Positions 32,277 to 40,869 of a stretch of DNA of 64,000 bases are shown one piece after another. A program made the translations under genes and the position numbers. Under the pieces are notes generated by a model, which did not search any database, was not told the DNA's origin, and saw only the letters and a program-made list of their open reading frames with translations. The DNA comes from Serinicoccus kebangsaanensis. GTDB taxonomy: Bacteria > Actinomycetota > Actinomycetes > Actinomycetales > Dermatophilaceae. Where the stretch lies: positions 186,001 through 250,000 of the forward strand of contig NZ_VSLG01000002.1 in NCBI RefSeq assembly GCF_008919445.1. The letters run 5' to 3'. How positions within the stretch are numbered: position 1 is the first letter of the stretch; every line of letters begins with the position of its first letter.

Positions 32277-35200
32277 TCAGTTCTCGACCCAGGAGCCGTC
32301 CGGCTGCTTGGACCACGTCGGCAGCGAGTCGTCGGCGCGCAGCCGCACGAGCGAGGTCGGCACACGCACCTCCCACGGGTCGCCGACGGGGATCTCGTCA
32401 CCGGGACGGCCGAGCCGTTCGGTGAGCTCGTCCGCGATGGGCAGGTAGGTGTCATCCGAGATCGGCGGCAGCGAGCCGCCCATCCACGGGTCGCCGAAGA
32501 GCCGGAAGTGGTCGACGGCGGCCTCGAAGCCGGGGCGCACGGGCAGCTGGACCCGGACCGCGCCGGCCTTGAGGAAGGCCTCGTAGTCGGCGTCGTCGTC
32601 CTCGATGACGAGCTTGTCGAGCCAACCTTCCTTGCGCCCCCAGAAGTAGGAGTAGGGCACCCACGAGACGTTCTCCCACTCGAAGGCCTGCTCGAAGAAC
32701 CGCGCGTACGCGCCCTCGGTGGTCGCCTCCGCGAAGGCGATCTCCGGCAGCCCCGCACTCCCGGAGTCGATGGCGTCGAACGCGTCGAAGTGCTGGAGGG
32801 TGAGCGTGGAGATCGCGAGCCGCTTGATCTCGTCGAGCATGAGGGCGCGGTTCTTTGCCGACGGCCCGCTCTGGATCTCCGCCGGGGCCGATGCCTGGAG
32901 CTCGGCGAGCCGCGCTTCGTACTCGGACAGCCGTGCCTTGTAGGCCTGGGTGAGCTTGGCGTGGGTGTCGGCCCGCCAGAGGTCGAAGGCGCGGTTCGTC
33001 GCCTCGCAGATGACCTCGACGGCGATGGCGACGTCGCCGACCCGGTCGGTGACCATCGCGAACGGCACGGCTCCGGTCTCCTCGTCGAGCGAGGTCGACC
33101 AGACATTGCCGCCGCCGGAGAACCGGTGCGCGCGCTGACCGATGACGACGTCCACCGCCCAGTCGTCCCAGACCGTGACGACCTGGCCGACGGTGGCGCG
33201 GATCGCTCGGTAGCCGGCCGGTACCTCGACCCGGGTCGAGTTCGTGAACTCCTGGTCCTTGTCCTCACCACCGGTGTTGTAGTCGTAGGCGGACGTCACG
33301 TAGGGCTGCGGGGGCGGGGCGACGTCGGTCGCAAGGTACTCGCGCACGTAGGTCTGGTAGTTGTCCGGCGTGAGCTGACGCGGCGTGATCTCGAACGTGG
33401 CCGGCTTCTCCAGTTCGAGCGAGGCCGAGCGCCGAGTCCTGAACGCCTCCATGAGCATCGCGGCCGGCTCGGGGACCATGAGGTCGTAGATCGTGCGCGG
33501 TCCGTAATTGAAGACCTGCGCTTCGTACACCTTCTCGACCCACTGGTAGACGCCGGACACGTGCCCGGCACCGGTGGTGTTGTCGAAGCCGTGGCGGTCG
33601 ATGTTCTCGACCTCGCGGGTGATCCGCCGGGTCTCGCGCGACAGCACCCGCTCGGTGACCTTCTCCGACGCCTTCTGCGTCACGGTCCGCGCGGTTTCGG
33701 ACGCGGCCTTCTCGGCCTCCTGCGACTTGCGCTGCCACGACGCCTCGACGGACGCGCGGAACTCGACGGTTGGTCCGTAGCTCGCCTTGAGGCTGGCCGA
33801 GCCCTTGACCGAGGTCTCCTCCTGGAGCGCCTTCTCGGACTCGCGACGCATCTCGAACCGGTCGGTCGTCTCGAGCGACCGCTCGGTCGTCGTCTCGACC
33901 TCCCGCTCGGTGAGCGTGATGACCTCGGTCTCGAGCCGGGTGCGATGCGTCCGCTCCTTCTTCTCACCCTTGAGGATGGTGGCGATGTGCGAGACCTCGG
34001 CACCGGCATACCCGGTGAGCTGCTGCTTGACGAGGAGGAGGTCCATGATCCCGGCTGGCTCGATGTCTGCGTGGCTCGTCGGCACCCGCTCGGGCAGAAA
34101 CGGCCGGACCGCGTCGAGGAGCATGCCCGGCGTGAACGACAGGATGTAGGCCATCGGCTTGGACGTCAGCGCGACGGACGTGCCGCCCATCGTCTTGAAC
34201 GACTTCTGGGTGAGCGGCACGAGCGACTGCGCGGCCTCGTGGATCTGCTGCCGCTCGGCGGTGAGGGCCTCGACCGTGCGGGCGATCGGCTGGCTCGGGT
34301 CGTAGCCCAGGTCGCTCAGCGTCCCCTTGGTCTCCTTGCTCAGGCCCTTGACCGTCTCCGGCGTGAGGCGCAGGCCGACCAGGCCGGGCAGGACCGGAGT
34401 CATGGCTGGCGAGCCGGTGATGGCCAGGCGTGCCCCGGAGGGTGCAGCCAGCTTGGGCGCGGTGACGCCGAGCTGGTCGATCGCGAAGTTCTCGAAGGAC
34501 CGTCGCACCACGTCTGCCGGGGCTTCGAGGGCGCCGAGCACGTTGGGGCGGTCCTTGCCGATGTCCTTGCCCGACGCGGCGAAGATGCTGCGCAACGCGG
34601 CCTGGCGGATCGCCACCTCCTCGGCGAAGAGCTGGGTCGGCCGCAGCTTGGGGTCGGGCATGAGTGCTGGGTGCTCGCGCACGCCGACGGTCGCGAAGCC
34701 GTCCGGGCGGATGGCGCGCAGCTCGCCGATGGCGGCGTCGATGGCGGTGTGCCTCGAGACGAGGTCCTTGAGCTTCTCCGACAGGTCGGGTGGTGTCGCG
34801 CGCGGCGGCGTCGGCGGCCGCGTCGGGAGCGCGTGCCCGGGTACGCGAAGTCCGCGGCGGGCCGCGGCGACGAGGTCCTCGCGCGACTCCGGGAAGGCGG
34901 GCTTCGCGGCATACCGACGGAGGAACTCAAGCGCACGCAGGACGGCGCCGAGCCGGCGGATCGGCAGCTTGTGGTGGGCCGCCGAGAGCTTGATCGCGAG
35001 GATGGAGTCCTTGACCCGCACCTCCAGTGCCGGGAGACCGGCGCGGTCGAGGTATGCCGCAGGGTCGCCTCCCAGGGCGTCGGTCAGGGCAGTCTCGACG
35101 TCGCTGCGCGAGGGGGCGTCGTTGTTGGCGAGCAGCTCGTCGATCGCGGTCGACGCGGCGTCGAGACCGGCCGTCGTCGCGTTGCCGGCGATGTCGCCGA

Positions 35201-35384
35201 CGAACTTCGCCGAGGTGGCGTACTTCGCCGCGAGCGCGCGTAACTGGTCGTGCCGAGTGTCGCCGTTGGGGATCGCCGCGCAGGCCGACTGGAACTCGGA
35301 TTCGGCAGTGAGGTCGATCGGGTCGGACTCGTCGGGCGTGCGGTTGGGTTCGCGGACGATGTTGAACCGGAACAGTGTCTCCAC
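32277..35384 (-). CDS. Large protein of unknown function, operon partner of the PAD
   Basis: A 1035-residue protein I cannot assign. There is no signal peptide and no clear membrane helix. Residues about 1-470 are mixed helical with a Pro-rich patch (188-199); residues 470-600 are strongly charged and helical, likely coiled coil (LETEVITLTEREVETTTERS, then KASEKVTERVLSRETRRITR), interrupted by a beta-like KGSASLKASYGPTVEFRASV. Residues 600-650 hold a block that looks conserved (GVYQWVEKVYEAQVFNYGPR). The C-terminal third has beta domains and a second coiled region near 810-840. A GTG start with GGAGG six bases before it is clear. It precedes the PAD gene with a 12-base gap. Confidence 0.85.
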   Translation of the reverse strand: METLFRFNIVREPNRTPDESDPIDLTAESEFQSACAAIPNGDTRHDQLRALAAKYATSAKFVGDIAGNATTAGLDAASTAIDELLANNDAPSRSDVETALTDALGGDPAAYLDRAGLPALEVRVKDSILAIKLSAAHHKLPIRRLGAVLRALEFLRRYAAKPAFPESREDLVAAARRGLRVPGHALPTRPPTPPRATPPDLSEKLKDLVSRHTAIDAAIGELRAIRPDGFATVGVREHPALMPDPKLRPTQLFAEEVAIRQAALRSIFAASGKDIGKDRPNVLGALEAPADVVRRSFENFAIDQLGVTAPKLAAPSGARLAITGSPAMTPVLPGLVGLRLTPETVKGLSKETKGTLSDLGYDPSQPIARTVEALTAERQQIHEAAQSLVPLTQKSFKTMGGTSVALTSKPMAYILSFTPGMLLDAVRPFLPERVPTSHADIEPAGIMDLLLVKQQLTGYAGAEVSHIATILKGEKKERTHRTRLETEVITLTEREVETTTERSLETTDRFEMRRESEKALQEETSVKGSASLKASYGPTVEFRASVEASWQRKSQEAEKAASETARTVTQKASEKVTERVLSRETRRITREVENIDRHGFDNTTGAGHVSGVYQWVEKVYEAQVFNYGPRTIYDLMVPEPAAMLMEAFRTRRSASLELEKPATFEITPRQLTPDNYQTYVREYLATDVAPPPQPYVTSAYDYNTGGEDKDQEFTNSTRVEVPAGYRAIRATVGQVVTVWDDWAVDVVIGQRAHRFSGGGNVWSTSLDEETGAVPFAMVTDRVGDVAIAVEVICEATNRAFDLWRADTHAKLTQAYKARLSEYEARLAELQASAPAEIQSGPSAKNRALMLDEIKRLAISTLTLQHFDAFDAIDSGSAGLPEIAFAEATTEGAYARFFEQAFEWENVSWVPYSYFWGRKEGWLDKLVIEDDDADYEAFLKAGAVRVQLPVRPGFEAAVDHFRLFGDPWMGGSLPPISDDTYLPIADELTERLGRPGDEIPVGDPWEVRVPTSLVRLRADDSLPTWSKQPDGSWVEN

Positions 35385-35509
35385 GGTGGGCCTCCTCAGG
35401 TCGGCGACGCATGAGGAGGAGTGCCGGTGGCTGCCGCCAGATACATCGCGGCGGCCACCATCCGGGCTCCGCGAGGGACCGTGCTGGTCAGCCGCCCGGC
35501 CGGGAAGGC
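35385..35509. other. Leader region of the PAD operon
   Basis: No recognisable gene. On the minus strand a small frame starting MVAAAMYLAAATGTPPHASP stops at a TGA fused to the GGAGG ribosome site of the 1035-residue gene; it could be a leader peptide or chance. Confidence 0.3.
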
Positions 35510-35584
35510 GACCTGGGCCGCGCCTGGCTGGGCGCGCGGCTGAGCGACCACGCGCCCGTGGTCGTCGACGACGACCTGCGATGA
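35510..35584 (+). pseudogene. C-terminal tail of an exonuclease III/EEP-type gene
   Basis: Twenty-four codons ending RLSDHAPVVVDDDLR before a TGA. This is the canonical C-terminus of exonuclease III-type nucleases (SDHAPVVVDL, with the catalytic Asp-His pair). Nothing upstream in this frame continues the family. The piece sits 30 bases before the MFS gene in the same direction, as if a former xth-MFS neighbour pair had been cut by arrival of the PAD operon. Confidence 0.4.
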
Positions 35585-35614
35585 GTCACCGCCCCGGCCG
35601 GGGTCGGAAGGGGT

Positions 35615-37081
35615 ATGAGCGAGAAAACCCCGGAAGGTCCGTCAGGGTCCGGCAGTAACGTTCGCGGTATGGGTCCGACCGAGACGGCCGGGGTCGTCAG
35701 GACCGACCCCGACCGCACCTTCCACCACCTGCTGGTGAACACCGCGCTCGCCGGTCTCACCACGTCCTACCTGTGGTTCGGGCTGACCTTCTGGGCCTAC
35801 CTGCAGACCCGGTCGGTCATGGCGACCGGGATCATCGGCGGCGCCTACATGCTGCTGGTCGCGTTCAGCAGCGTCTTCTTCGGCACCCTGGTCGATCACC
35901 ACCGCAAGCTGCCGGTGATGCGCTTCTCGAGCACCGTGACGCTGGTGGCCTTCACCGTGGCCGGGCTGCTCTACCTCGCGATCCCGGACGAGGACATGAC
36001 CGACCTCACCCAGCCGTGGTTCTGGACCCTGTCGGTCATCATCCTGGCCGGCGCGGTGGTCGAGCACATGCGCAACATCGCGCTCTCGACCTGCGTCACG
36101 ATCCTCATCCCGGACGAGCGGCGCGCCAACGCCAACGGCCTGGTCGGCTCCGTGCACGGCATCGCCTTCATCGCCACCAGCGTGCTCTCCGGGCTGTCCA
36201 TCGGGCTGCTCGGCATGGGCTGGACGATCGTCGTCGCCATCGGCCTCATCGCCGTGGGCCTGGCCCACCTGGCCACGTTGCGGATGCCGCAGGAGGTCGT
36301 GCCGGCCGCGTCGGAGGAGGGGGACGCACCCGGCAGGATCGACCTGGCCGGGTCGCTGGCGGTGATCCGCAGCGCTCCCGGGCTGCTGTCCCTCATCTTC
36401 TTCGCGACCTTCAACAACCTCATCGGGGGCGTCTACATGGCGCTGATGGACCCCTACGGCCTGGAGCTGTTCTCGGTCGAGATGTGGGGGATCGTCTTCG
36501 GGGTGGCCTCGACCGGGTTCATCGTCGGCGGACTGGTCATCGCCAAGACCGGCCTGGGCGCCAACCCGATGCGCACCCTGCTGCTGGCGGTCATGGTGAT
36601 GGGCTTCCTCGGGGCCATCTTCACGATCCGGGAGTGGGCCTGGCTCTACGTCCTCGGCATCTTCGTCTACCTGTGCCTCATCCCCGCCGTCGAGGCGGCG
36701 GAGCAGACGGTCATCCAACGCGTGGTGCCGCTGCGGCGGCAGGGCCGGGTCTTCGGCCTGGCGATGGCGGTGGAGTCCGCGGCGGCACCGGTCACCGCGT
36801 TCCTCATCGCGCCGCTCGCCGAGTTCTGGATCTTCCCGTGGGTGCGCTCGCCGGAGGGCCGGGAGTCCGTCGCCTGGCTCCTCGGCGAGGGCGAGGCACG
36901 GGGCATCGCCCTGGTCTTCCTGGTCGCCGGTCTGATCATGGTCGCCGCGGCCCTGCTGGCGATGGCTTCGCCCGCCTACCGGGCGCTGTCGCGGAGCTAC
37001 ACCTCCGCAGCGCCGCCGGAGGACGGCTCCCTCGAGGACCTCCCCGACGACGGCGTCCCCGCCGCTGTGGTCGGTCGCTGA
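35615..37081 (+). CDS. MFS transporter
   Basis: A 488-residue major facilitator with about twelve membrane helices. The loop between helices 2 and 3 reads FGTLVDHHRKLPVM, matching the family motif G-x-L-a-D-r-x-g-r-k. The central loop is acidic (AASEEGDAPGRIDLAG) and the C-terminal tail is soluble and acidic. It resembles drug/macrolide efflux MFS proteins but the substrate is unknown. GGAAGGGG stands just before the ATG; a second ATG at 35670 also fits the family length. Confidence 0.85.
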   Translation: MSEKTPEGPSGSGSNVRGMGPTETAGVVRTDPDRTFHHLLVNTALAGLTTSYLWFGLTFWAYLQTRSVMATGIIGGAYMLLVAFSSVFFGTLVDHHRKLPVMRFSSTVTLVAFTVAGLLYLAIPDEDMTDLTQPWFWTLSVIILAGAVVEHMRNIALSTCVTILIPDERRANANGLVGSVHGIAFIATSVLSGLSIGLLGMGWTIVVAIGLIAVGLAHLATLRMPQEVVPAASEEGDAPGRIDLAGSLAVIRSAPGLLSLIFFATFNNLIGGVYMALMDPYGLELFSVEMWGIVFGVASTGFIVGGLVIAKTGLGANPMRTLLLAVMVMGFLGAIFTIREWAWLYVLGIFVYLCLIPAVEAAEQTVIQRVVPLRRQGRVFGLAMAVESAAAPVTAFLIAPLAEFWIFPWVRSPEGRESVAWLLGEGEARGIALVFLVAGLIMVAAALLAMASPAYRALSRSYTSAAPPEDGSLEDLPDDGVPAAVVGR

Positions 37082-37100
37082 GCGCGGGAGGCGGCGACCG

Positions 37101-37120
37101 GCGCCGCTCCTCAGCGGCGC
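37101..37120. terminator. Hairpin between convergent MFS and flavoprotein genes
   Basis: An 8-bp perfect stem, GCGCCGCT with AGCGGCGC, and a 4-base loop. The stop codon of the flavoprotein gene starts inside the loop. No U-tract, as is usual here. Confidence 0.45.
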
Positions 37121-38778
37121 TGCTCGTCCAGGTAGCCGTGCACGAGCGACACCACGGACGCGCCCTCACCCGTCGCCGACGCCACCCGCTTCATGCTCCC
37201 GGCGCGGATGTCCCCCGCGGCGAAGACGCCGGGGACGCTGGTCGTCAGCGGTGTGGGCGGCAGCTCCTCCTCCCACCTCTCCTGCGGCACCTGCCGGCCG
37301 GTGAGCACGAAGCCGCGCTCGTCGCGGGCCAGCTCCTGCGGCAGCCAGTCGCAGTGCGGCTCGGCCCCGATGAGCAGGAAGAGGCCGCCCACCTCGAGCC
37401 GCTTGCGGTGCTCCTTGTCCCGGTGCTCGAACTCCAGCCACTCCAGCCGGTCCTCGCCCCCGCCGTCGACCACCTGCGCCCGACCGTAGACGGTGATCCG
37501 GGGGTTGGCGTCCAGCTCCTTGATCAGGTATGCCGACATCGTCGCCGAGAGGTCGTCGCGCCGCACGACGACGGCCACCGACCGGGCGAACCTGGCCAGG
37601 TGGACCGCGGCCTGTCCGGCGGAGTTGCCGCCGCCCACGACGACGACGTCCCGGCCCTCCATCTCCCGGGAGGCCGCCATCGCCGCCCCGTAGTGGACCC
37701 CACGGCCGACCAACTCCTCGAGCGAGTCGATGCCCAGCCGGCGGTACTCCACACCCGTGGCGATGACGACCGTGCGCGCCCTGACGTCACCGCCCTCGGT
37801 GACCACCCGGTGCGGCTGCCCGTCCCGCCCCGGGACGAGCTCCACCGCCGGCCACCCGGTGTAGAACTGGGTGCCGAAGCGGATCGCCTGCAGCCGCGCC
37901 CGCTGGGCCAGGCGCATACCGGAGATGCCACGGGGGAAGCCGAGGTAGTTGCGGATCATCGAGCTGGTCCCGGCCTGCCCCCCGATCGCCTCCGACTCGA
38001 GCACGACCGTGCGCAGCCCCTCGCTCGAGGCGTAGACCGCCGAGGCCAGCCCCGCCGGACCGGCACCGACGACCACGACATCCGCGACCTGCTCGGTCTC
38101 GATCTCGTCGGGGCGGCCGTAGAGCCGGGTCGCGACGTCCCGGACCGACCGGACCGACCCCACGTCGCCGTTGTAGGTCGCGACGACCGGCCACTGCGGG
38201 CTCGCCTCGTCCAGCCGCGCCAGCGCCTGCTGACCCGCCTCGCTCTCCGGGGTGTGCACCCCGGTCGGTGCGCCCACCCGGCCCAGGTAGTCCAGCAGCT
38301 CGCGGGTCAGCGCGTCCTTCTCCGGGTTGATGATCTGGATCGACTCCACCTCGGGCGTGGCGACCGTGGCGTTCCAGTCGTTCAGCAGCTCGCCGACGGC
38401 GACGTGGAACTCCTCGTCCCGCTTGCCGCGCGGCATGAGCATGAAGGCGTCGATGGCGCCGGTGGCGACGGGGGTGCGCATCTCCACCGCGCCCTGCCGG
38501 AAGTGGTCCCAGTGCGAGACGGCCAGCCTGCGCGCGGTCGGCACCAGGTGGCGCAGCTTGGCGAGCACCTGCTCGGTCTCCACGCCCTGCACCGGGTGGT
38601 CGACGACCAGCAGCGCGATCGGGATGCCGTCGGCGACCATGGTCCCGATGAGCTGCTTGGCGGCCAGTGGCGTGCTCGTGGGGATGACGGCGTACTCCCC
38701 GCTGTACCTCGCGAACTGCGTGAGCAGCGTGTCCAGGTGCGAGCCGGAGAGGACCACGATGGCGGGCGTGTGGGTCAC
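37111..38778 (-). CDS. FAD-dependent thioredoxin reductase-like oxidoreductase with N-terminal receiver-like domain
   Basis: A 555-residue flavoprotein. Residues about 1-140 look like a response-regulator-type domain (IVVLSGSHLDTLL, LLVVDHPVQG) and 140-210 like a thioredoxin-fold linker; 217-555 form the two-dinucleotide reductase with VVVGAGPAGLASAVYASSEG (FAD), GGQAGTSSMIRNYLGFPRGI, VVVVGGGNSAGQAAVHLARF (NADPH) and GVFAAGDIR. The redox CxxC of thioredoxin reductase is absent: the equivalent stretch reads HYGAAMAASREMEG. The GTG start is 13 bases after the antiporter stop, so the two are co-transcribed. Confidence 0.88.
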   Translation of the reverse strand: MTHTPAIVVLSGSHLDTLLTQFARYSGEYAVIPTSTPLAAKQLIGTMVADGIPIALLVVDHPVQGVETEQVLAKLRHLVPTARRLAVSHWDHFRQGAVEMRTPVATGAIDAFMLMPRGKRDEEFHVAVGELLNDWNATVATPEVESIQIINPEKDALTRELLDYLGRVGAPTGVHTPESEAGQQALARLDEASPQWPVVATYNGDVGSVRSVRDVATRLYGRPDEIETEQVADVVVVGAGPAGLASAVYASSEGLRTVVLESEAIGGQAGTSSMIRNYLGFPRGISGMRLAQRARLQAIRFGTQFYTGWPAVELVPGRDGQPHRVVTEGGDVRARTVVIATGVEYRRLGIDSLEELVGRGVHYGAAMAASREMEGRDVVVVGGGNSAGQAAVHLARFARSVAVVVRRDDLSATMSAYLIKELDANPRITVYGRAQVVDGGGEDRLEWLEFEHRDKEHRKRLEVGGLFLLIGAEPHCDWLPQELARDERGFVLTGRQVPQERWEEELPPTPLTTSVPGVFAAGDIRAGSMKRVASATGEGASVVSLVHGYLDEQRR

Positions 38779-38791
38779 CGTTGCAGCCTAG

Positions 38792-40642
38792 TCAGGTGGC
38801 AAGGTGGTGGACGTAGCACCAGCGCCAGCTCTCGCCCGGCTCCGCCGACTGCATGACCGGGTGCCCGGTGTCCCGGTGGTGGGCGGAGGCGTGCTGTGCG
38901 GGGGAGGAGTCGCAGCAGGCCACGTGGCCGCACTCCAGGCACTGGCGCAGCGCGACCACCTCGATGCCCTCGCGCTCGCACAGCTCGCACCGGGGGTCGG
39001 ACGCGCGCGCGGCGACGGGGTATGCCCGCAGCTCGGCGCACTGCAGGTGCCCGTCGCTGCCGGTGGCCCGGATGTCCTCCCGGGCGGTCGTGGAGGAGTC
39101 GATCATCGACTCCTCGAGGTCGAGCATGCCGAGCACCTGGCGGACCACGGGGGAGGGCACCTTCCCCTTGGCCCGGATGTGCAGGACCCGCTCCCGCTCG
39201 CGCACGATCATCGTCCGCCGCAGCTCGGCATACGCTTCCGAGGGCGTCTGCCGGCCCTCCGTAGTGGACAGCTGCTCCCACGCGGCGAAGGTCCGCTGGT
39301 CCAGCCGCTGCCGGATGGTGCTGGCCACGGCGGAGTTCTCCGCCGTCTCCAGCTCCTCCAGGCGTGCCAGCCCGGCGCTCGTCGCCTGCTGCAGCAGGGT
39401 GGCCCGGGCCAGGGCGTCGTCGGCGGGGTCCGGCGGCCGCACCCGCAGGGCGCGGGTCAGCGCGGGCAGGGTGAGCCCTTGCAGCAGCAGCGTGCCGGCG
39501 ACCACCGTGAGCGCCACGAGCAGCAGCAGGTCACGGTAGGGCGCGTCCACCGGCAGGATGAGGGCGGCCGCGAGGGTGACCACCCCGCGCATCCCGGCCC
39601 AGCCGATCAGCGTCGTCTCGGCGGCACCGGCCGGCTCGCGCCGGTCGCCCAGCCGGCTGCCGAGCAGCGGCCGGGTCAGGTGCACCCAGGCCAGGCGCAC
39701 GACGACGACGGTCACCAGCACGGCGAGGGGCACCCCGACGATCGTCCCGAGCGCGAGATCGGTGCCTGACAGGTCCTCGACGATCCACCGGGCCTGGAGA
39801 CCGATGAGCAGGAAGACGACGTTCTCCAGCAGGAACGAGATGGTGCGCCAGGTCGTGCTCTCCACGATCCGGCCCTGCGCGGTCTGCAGGGTGGAGGAGC
39901 GGTGGCTGAGCAGCAGCCCCGCGACGACGACGCTGATCACGCCGGAGGCATAGATCGTCTCCGCCAGCAGGTAGGCCGCGAACGGCGTGACGAAGGAGAC
40001 GGCGGTGTCCAGCAGCGGGTCGTGCAGCCGCCGACGCACCCAGGCCACGACCTTGTAGACGACCAGGCCGACGAGCACCCCGCCGCCGGCGGCGACGAGG
40101 AAGTCGCCGAGCACCCCGGAGGCGCTCACCCCGCCGACCATGGCGGCGATCGAGGTGCGCAGCGCCACCAGCGCCGTCGCGTCGTTGAGCAGCGACTCAC
40201 CCTCCAGCACCGAGACCACCCGCCGCGGCAGCCCGATCCGCCGGCCCACCGCGGTCGCGGCCACGGCGTCGGGCGGCGCGACGATCGCCCCGATGGCGAG
40301 CGCGACCGGCCAGCCGATGTCCGGCAGCAGGGCCTTGGTGACGACCGCGACGGCGACCATCGTGACCAGGACCGCCGCGACGGACAGCAGCATGATGGGG
40401 CGCAGGTTGGCCTTGAGGTCCACCAGCGAGGTCGACAGCGAGGCGGTGTAGAGCAGCGGCGGCAGCAGCCCGATCAGCACGATCTCCGGCTGCAGGTGGA
40501 TCTCCGGCACCCCGGGCAGGAAGGACAGGCCGACGCCGATGACGGTGAGCAGCAGCGGGGCGGGTGCGCCGAGGCGCTGCGAGAGGGTCTCGCCGATGAT
40601 GACGACGAGGGCCAGCAGCACCAGCACGAGAGCGATCTCCAC
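38792..40642 (-). CDS. Na+/H+ antiporter with C-terminal UBP-type zinc finger
   Basis: A 616-residue CPA1/NhaP-like cation/proton antiporter. About twelve membrane helices occupy residues 1-410, with VAPPDAVAATAV and GESLLNDATALVA carrying the ion-binding Asp residues. A cytosolic helical region follows (420-530). The last 80 residues form a UBP-type zinc finger with ordered Cys/His ligands in CELCEREG, CLECGHVAC and HRDTGH. Such fingers bind ubiquitin tails in eukaryotes; the bacterial ligand is unknown. The start is a GTG in GTGGAGATC. It is the first gene of an operon with the flavoprotein reductase. Confidence 0.88.
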   Translation of the reverse strand: MEIALVLVLLALVVIIGETLSQRLGAPAPLLLTVIGVGLSFLPGVPEIHLQPEIVLIGLLPPLLYTASLSTSLVDLKANLRPIMLLSVAAVLVTMVAVAVVTKALLPDIGWPVALAIGAIVAPPDAVAATAVGRRIGLPRRVVSVLEGESLLNDATALVALRTSIAAMVGGVSASGVLGDFLVAAGGGVLVGLVVYKVVAWVRRRLHDPLLDTAVSFVTPFAAYLLAETIYASGVISVVVAGLLLSHRSSTLQTAQGRIVESTTWRTISFLLENVVFLLIGLQARWIVEDLSGTDLALGTIVGVPLAVLVTVVVVRLAWVHLTRPLLGSRLGDRREPAGAAETTLIGWAGMRGVVTLAAALILPVDAPYRDLLLLVALTVVAGTLLLQGLTLPALTRALRVRPPDPADDALARATLLQQATSAGLARLEELETAENSAVASTIRQRLDQRTFAAWEQLSTTEGRQTPSEAYAELRRTMIVRERERVLHIRAKGKVPSPVVRQVLGMLDLEESMIDSSTTAREDIRATGSDGHLQCAELRAYPVAARASDPRCELCEREGIEVVALRQCLECGHVACCDSSPAQHASAHHRDTGHPVMQSAEPGESWRWCYVHHLAT

Positions 40643-40659
40643 GGACCCATTCTCCCCCT

Positions 40660-40721
40660 CGCCCGAATTCGACCGCTGGTTCCGTCGCCATGGCGAACAC
40701 TCCAGAGGTCGAATTCGGGCG
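40660..40721. repeat. Palindromic intergenic element, copy 1
   Basis: Arms CGCCCGAATTCGACC (40660-40674) and GGTCGAATTCGGGCG (40707-40721) pair perfectly and extend inward with one mismatch to about 20 bp. The centre is the perfect palindrome TCGCCATGGCGA. A related element lies at 57580-57637. Here it sits between divergent genes, upstream of both the antiporter and prpD. Confidence 0.85.
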
Positions 40722-40869
40722 GGAGGGGCCGGGGAGCACCGGATCCGGGCTTGACCCGGCGGCAGTCCTGGCGGGTGGCTAGCCTGGGGCCAGCCCACCC
40801 CGTCCGTGGCGGCCCACGTCGCTCCGGCGGGTGCGCGCCGCGACCGTTCCCGCCCACCGAGGAGAAGTG

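Noticed and set aside
31977-35243. An open plus-strand frame of 1088 codons opposite the PAD operon
   Set aside because: Its translation is Arg/Val/Gly/Asp-rich with no motif, typical of the antisense of a high-GC gene; the minus-strand frames have clear motifs and ribosome sites.
40751-40785. TTGACC and TAGCCT as the prpD promoter
   Set aside because: The spacing is 23 bases, too long for a normal promoter; I could not define a better one.
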